A DNA stretch of 64,000 bases. It comes from Albifimbria verrucaria (lineage: Eukaryota; Ascomycota; Sordariomycetes; Hypocreales; Stachybotryaceae). The notes under the pieces were generated by a model. The model made no database searches, had not been told where the DNA came from, and saw only the letters and a list, made by a program, of their open reading frames with translations. Both the position numbers and the translations under genes were made by a program. Below, piece after piece: positions 59,232-64,000 of this stretch. Numbering within the stretch: the stretch's first letter is position 1; the number at the start of each line of letters is the position of its first letter. The stretch covers positions 2,852,001 through 2,916,000 of the forward strand of contig JAHREC010000013.1 of the NCBI GenBank assembly GCA_020081605.1. The letters run 5' to 3'.

Positions 59232-60191
59232 TTAGTGCTCAATTTTCAAGGAGAAGTCCACGTGGGGAACGCCCTGGTGGATAGAACTCGTGGAAATTAT
59301 GTCGATATCTGGACAGCGCCGGTCAGCTCTCAACCTCGCTGAGTCTAAGATCATCGTGGGTCTTACCTTGGCACACATACGGAGCGACATTGTCAGCTCG
59401 CAGTCCACCAGAGACCTCGAGCAAGAAGTGGCGCTTCCCGCTCCATCGCTCCTTGATGCTCCTGGCGGCCACGCGGACGCCGTCGCCGGTGAAGTTGTCA
59501 AGCATGACAACGTCAGCGCCAGCGCCAATGGCCTCGTCTGCCTCCGCCTCGGACTGAACTTCGACCTCGACCTTGATGCTGAAGCCTGCAACGGCCTTGG
59601 CGGCGGCGACGGCCTCGCTGATGCTGCCCCTGCTCCACACGTGGTTGTCCTTGAGCATCACCATGGCGCTCAGGTCCATGCGATGGGCGTCGGCTCCGCC
59701 CACAAGCATGCCGTACTTTTCCACCAGGCGGAAGCCGGGAGTCGTCTTGCGAGTGCCTGCGACGATGCCATTATACCCAGCCTCCCGCAGTCGGTCCACC
59801 AGCTCGCGGCTGCGAGTTGCTACGCCGGAGCAGCGGGCTAGGGTGTTGAGGGCCACGCGCTCGCCGAGCAAGACACCGCGCGCCGGGCCTCTGACGGTGG
59901 CGACGCTCGTCTTGCCGGCACCAGCCGGGTCGATAAAGTCACCATCCTCGGCATGCCACTCCACGGTGCAGCCGCACTGAGTAAAGACCTCATTGAAGAA
60001 GGGCTTGCCCGCGAGGACACCGGGGACTTGGCCCAAAGGGTAGCGGTGCGCTCGACTTCGCCCACGACAAAGCCGCCGTAGTCAAACGAGGGCGTATCCT
60101 CGGCAAGCCATGCCGTGACTTGGGTCTTCCAGCTTGGTGGCAGCAGGTGGGCGGCAGCGCCGTGAGCGTTTGCAGATGTGTTAGCAGCCAT
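59232..60191 (-). CDS. BNA6: Nicotinate-nucleotide pyrophosphorylase (quinolinate phosphoribosyltransferase)
   Basis: Exons 60191-59367 and 59308-59232 with a 58-bp intron give 300 residues after one missing base at A3 60035-60037. Diagnostic stretches are LLPPSWKTQVTAWLAED, GQVPGVLAGKPFF, GERVALNTLARCSG, then GTRKTTPGFRLVEKYGMLVG, GADAHRMDL and MLKDNHV. The C-terminal DIDIISTSSIHQG and DFSLKIEH close the barrel. The enzyme converts quinolinate and PRPP to nicotinate mononucleotide, the entry of tryptophan-derived quinolinate into NAD synthesis. Length matches the family. No other NAD-pathway gene is adjacent, so it is not in a cluster here. Confidence 0.96.
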
Positions 60192-61007
60192 GACAGCGAA
60201 AACCGATTAATCCCAGCGAATGTAGGCAAGTATTCTGAGCAGTTACCGTTCTCCTAAGGCAGCAATACTGCGCAAAGTTGAAGTTCAAAGGAAGCTCTGG
60301 TCTAGACGCCACTTGAAGAGTCGTAGCGGGGAGATACGGCAAGCCAAAGGCCCACCACGAGCTTAGAAGGCCGGGAGCGGCATCGGAAGCGCTCAGAGCC
60401 GTGACAAACCGTGGCTATACAACACCGAATCTACCAGCGATCAGAATTGACCAAACCATGAAAAGATTGCATCCCCAAGTTGAATCTGTAGAAGCTCGGG
60501 ATGCAATCGCTAGCACTGCTGACGTTTCACGAGGGCGATGAGTGACATCCGTGAATGCGCGAATTGTAGAACTAGTGGATGGCATCAACGGCCATTATAT
60601 CCCATTAAATTGACAGACTGCTTTTCAAACAAAAATAGCACGTGTATAGCTCAACATCATTCATCCGTGCTAAGCCTCTTTTGCATTTCGAGATTACGAT
60701 GCAGCCCCTAGACACCGAGTAACACCATCCCTAACCATGATAGAAAAACAACTGATGCTAAATTACAAGCAAAACTTATCGCGGGTGGTGGTAGGCTTGG
60801 CCCACCCAACTATTCCGAGAGAACGCTCCATGTTGTACATGCGCTACTGTGGCTTCGCAAGACCATGAGTGTGTTAAGATCGACGGAAGCTCCCAGAAAC
60901 TAGAAACGAAGGTTTCGTTTCTGGTTCATCCGGAATGCCGAATCAGCGATCGCTTAAATAAGAGCATTCACTGTGTAGAACAAGATTAAATGGGAAAAAA
61001 TAAATCA
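60192..61007. other. Tandem intergenic region
   Basis: 816 bp between the QPRT start and the GT8 stop on the same strand. AT content rises near 60590-60790. No gene, RNA or repeat is supported. Confidence 0.55.
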
Positions 61008-62342
61008 CTATTCTTCAATCCCGCAAACTCTCTAAAACAATAAGTTAGCATCTACACTTACGCCAGAACGAGCATATGAATCTTACCTCTCTTCGGCGCT
61101 GGAATTCGTTGTAGAAACCGTTCCACAAGTCGCTCGCCGGGCATCGCTTCTTCCTCTCGGGACACTCGGGCTGGTATTTCTGACGCAGCTTGTCACTGGT
61201 CTTGACCCAAGGCTTTGGCACAGGGTCATCGGAGAAGTGGAGGAACTTGGCCTCGTTGAAAGCCTTTCTGGGGTCCCATATCTCAAGGTCAGACCCGAGG
61301 TAGCTGGTATGGTTCGTCTTGCGGAACTCCGACGTCAGGAGCTCATATGGTCGATGAGGAAGGACAGCGGCGCTATCAAGATAGAGCTGGTTGACAATCT
61401 CCATGTCATAGTCGTCTTCGGCAGCGTTCTCAATCTGATCGATGATGCGGTCAAATTCAGAACGGCTAGGCTGCAGCAACATGAGCTGCGACGAGAGTTG
61501 GCGCTTGGGAGGATCCTCGTCTTGGAGCCAGTAGGCGCGAGGCATCGCCACCGGGGCTGGCGGCATGAGGAAGAGTTCGTCCATGTTTTGCAATACCACA
61601 GAGTCGGAATCGAGGACGAGAACGCGCTTGAACTGGGTCTGGTTAAAGGCTAGGAACTTGGTATACGAGTCTGCCCAGGTCGCTGCAGCCAAAGTTAGTA
61701 TCAAGCCCAGGGCACGTATATCGAAGGCTCAGAAAAACTTACCGTCACCACCATCCCGCTCGTGGACCTGGATTGGCACCAGTTCGACACGGTACTCATC
61801 ACGAGCCTTGATGAGAAGAATTTCTTCGGCCTTCTTACCCTCCGTCGCCTCAGGATCTTTCAACATTTCCGTGGGGTACATGATAACGCGCTTTGCCCTG
61901 CTTCCGAGGTTGTAAAGTGACTCGAAGATCATGACCGAGTTGCAAAGGTAGTCAGAGCCGGTAACATATTGAATGTAGGCGAACTTAGCCCAGTCAATCT
62001 TGTCGGCGGTGGGCAAGACATCAGTAGGCTCTGGCGGAGGAGGGGGCCCGTAGACGTAGGCTCGGCACTTTCGGTGGTCGTGGTCGGTTCAGTCGAAGTA
62101 ACGCTGGCGGTTTCGGTAGCTCCAACAGTGAGACTGCCTGTCTGTGTCTCGCTGTCGTCTTTCTTGTCATCTTTCTTGTCGTCACCGTTGAACTTGAGCT
62201 TCTTCGAGGTGGAGGGCTCGTCATCCGAGCTGCCGGGGCGGTTCAGCCATGTTGGGGTATCATATTGCTTGTGAGCGAGGAGGGCGATGGAGACGGCCAA
62301 AATGATGGCGACTGCTAGGAGACGCAGGCGACGGGAAACCAT
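61008..62342 (-). CDS. Glycosyltransferase family 8 protein (Gnt1-like, type II membrane)
   Basis: Exons 62342-61743, 61682-61087 and 61031-61008 with introns of 60 and 55 bp give about 406 residues, with one missing base at G5 62042-62046. An N-terminal signal-anchor (LRLLAVAIILAVSIALL) is followed by an Asp/Lys and Ser/Thr-rich stem of about 85 residues. The catalytic domain opens with DWAKFAYIQYVTGSDYLCNS and carries the DXD motif at about residue 225 (VLVLDSDSVVLQNMDELF). FDRIIDQIENAAEDDYDMEIVNQLY and LHFSDDPVPKPW fit the GT8 group that includes yeast Gnt1, a Golgi N-acetylglucosaminyltransferase. The donor sugar is not certain from sequence. The final exon adds only RVCGIEE. The start could be 12 codons further upstream at 62378. 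Confidence 0.9.
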
Positions 62343-63762
62343 TTTGGGCACAAGCGTAACGAGGCCGAGGAGGCTCAATAGTTTTTAGAAGAAGGTATTC
62401 ATACCAGCGCAAGAAGATATCCCCTAGGGCGGCCAAGCGGCTGGAGTCAGGAACATAGCGGCGACCCACGAGAACGGGTAATATTAAAAGCTAATAAGGT
62501 AAAGGGGTGTGGCACGAAAACGACATGGGGAGCTTTCCAACGAGGCAGTTGGCGAGGTTGTAAGTGGATGGAGGCCCCGGAGACTTCCAGAGACGTGCCA
62601 CCCTTGGGGCATCCTTGAAAGCTGAAAGGTCGAGAAGGGTCCTCGAGAGGGTCCCAGAGGCTCCAGAAGCCCCGTAGTGGCATGCAATTCCCTACAGGGC
62701 CTTGGGGGCCCAGCTGTACTCTGTAGGGAGGTACCTGGAGGTACTGTAAGCAACCACCTACACTAAACTCGGCAAGGGGCGATTTTGCCTTGTTTGGCCA
62801 AAGATAGCATGCGAGCGGGTTAAAATTCGAGCATGGAGCACATGCTGACACGTGTGATGGGTTTGATCCCGGGTCATGGCATGCCCGTGGGTTGAGACGA
62901 GGTTGTCGCGGCTCGTCCGTCTCATCGTTGGTCGCGTCTTAGAGCCAGGCCCATCGTTATCCTCATCCTCATTGCCATTCCACCCCATTCTACAGAGGTA
63001 TGCCCAGCAGCGCCGTCCAGACCCAGAGCAGAGGGCGTGCCGCTATTTCTTAGCCGTCTTGGCCTTTGCCCAGTACTTGGTCGGAGTGAGTTGGTCGGTG
63101 GGGAGGACGAGGGTAAGCCGGAAGACGGCAAGCCAAGATGCGCTGCAACAGCGCCATGCAATCTCATGTCATGTCGCTCTCAGGAGTCAGAGGAGGGCCG
63201 TTTCCAGGCACCAGTCAAGTATGCATATTTACACGCATACATAAAGGAGTCGACTAGCATCGGCTTCTCCTTTCCAACGCACGGTACACTACGTTGTGTA
63301 TATGTCGCCCGGGCGCGGTACTCTCTTTGCCGGCCAGGGCAGCCCTATCGCAGCGCACAGGAGGTGCTTGGCGATCGAATCGCTGCCTCTGCTTGGTCAT
63401 GCCGTACCCTTTGCCGGTTCTAGCAGACCCCTGGCATTATCATGATCCCACACCCTCGATTCGGGTAGTACAGGACAATGAGCAAAGGGAAGGTGCTTAC
63501 ACACGGACTATGCTGGTACGACTCCGTGAAAATTCTACCGCCAGGCATAGAAAATTGCTACAAGCAGTTGCTATCAGGAACCATCATGAGCGAAGCTGGT
63601 GATCATAGTCGAGCCAAGGTGAAGCCGATGCGATCGCCAACCAACGGTTGGTTGGTTTGCTTCCCGCAATTTCGGCCCGGGCGGCGGCCTCTTTTGCTTA
63701 AAGATACCTCCGTACTGGTGCTGTTCCTAGCGCCATGTACTAGCGCTCTTGTCCTCTCTCTC

Positions 63763-63783
63763 TTTTTTTTTTTTTTTTTTTTT
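63763..63783. repeat. Poly-T run of 21
   Basis: Uninterrupted T after a CT-rich lead-in. The true length is uncertain in an assembly prone to homopolymer errors. Confidence 0.9.
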
Positions 63784-63847
63784 GCTTCTTTCTTAGGCAC
63801 CCGAAGGTAAGGTCTGACACCTGTAAGGCACCAACTTCTTCACCGGT

Positions 63848-64000
63848 AGGTACCTGCACCAGGCTTGTAGGTACCTCCCTAGGTTAGTAGCTAGTACCTA
63901 CTAAGGTAGGTACCTGCTATAGTAGGCACTACCCAGAAATTAGTAGGCAAGGCACCTCGCATTGCAAGTACCTAACGCAGAGGCAAAAGGTACCCGTCGA
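63848..64000. repeat. Cluster of AGGTACCT palindromes and derivatives
   Basis: Three exact AGGTACCT octamers within 70 bp, mixed with shorter TAGGTA, TAGTACCTA and AAGTACCTA units. The sequence looks like a degenerate array of one motif. It runs to the window edge. Confidence 0.75.

Larger units (their letters stand above)
62343..64000. other. Right-edge intergenic region with AGGTACCT repeats and a poly-T run
   Basis: No gene is supported. AGGTACCT lies at 62729, about 390 bp upstream of the GT8 start, and three further copies at 63848, 63869 and 63908. A run of 21 T occupies 63763-63783. Confidence 0.5.

Noticed and set aside
1..64000. CRISPR arrays, rRNA genes, bacterial-type operons
   Set aside because: Nothing of the kind is visible; intron-containing genes show a eukaryotic nuclear origin.

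Overview
The window looks like nuclear DNA of a filamentous ascomycete, probably a Sordariomycete and plausibly from the Hypocreales. The reasons are short introns (48-229 bp, mostly 48-61) with GTRNGT donors, CTAAC-like branch sites and YAG acceptors; a Zn2Cys6 regulator; and fungal forms of a septin, a PROPPIN, ATG29, a ceramide synthase and an OCH1-like mannosyltransferase. The placement is inferred from gene content, not from a database match.

Layout. Bases 1-25,500 are gene-poor: a GRDP-like (DUF1399) gene on the minus strand divergent from a Zn2Cys6 regulator, one unrecognised small gene, and an Est1-type RNA/DNA-binding protein, separated by long stretches without recognisable coding. 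Bases 25,570-62,340 are gene-dense. In order they hold a TcdA-like tRNA t6A dehydratase (-), a mitochondrial membrane protein of unknown function (+), an Arb2-domain protein (-), ATG29 (-), a DUF255/thioredoxin-like protein (+), dynein light intermediate chain (-), the spliceosomal RNA-binding protein IST3/Snu17 (+), an HSV2-like PROPPIN (-), a CDC11-type septin (+), a Bax-inhibitor-1 family protein (-), a Lag1 ceramide synthase (+), a mitochondrial-type acyl-CoA ligase (-), an OCH1-like GT32 mannosyltransferase (-), quinolinate phosphoribosyltransferase (-) and a GT8 glycosyltransferase (-). The genes are housekeeping in character (autophagy, cytoskeleton, RNA processing, secretory glycosylation, sphingolipid and NAD synthesis) and do not form one pathway. 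The ATG29 and PROPPIN genes, both autophagy-linked, lie about 7 kb apart.

Two window-wide patterns stand out. First, most of the recognisable genes are interrupted by single-base frame breaks, nearly always one base missing from a short homopolymer. They fall in near-essential genes (septin, dynein chain, ceramide synthase, QPRT), so I read them as consensus errors in the assembly, not gene decay. With the breaks allowed for, exon phases and total lengths become consistent. Second, the palindromic octamer AGGTACCT occurs at least nine times, about one being expected by chance. All copies are intergenic and several lie upstream of start codons.

No rRNA, convincing tRNA, CRISPR array or intact transposon was seen.
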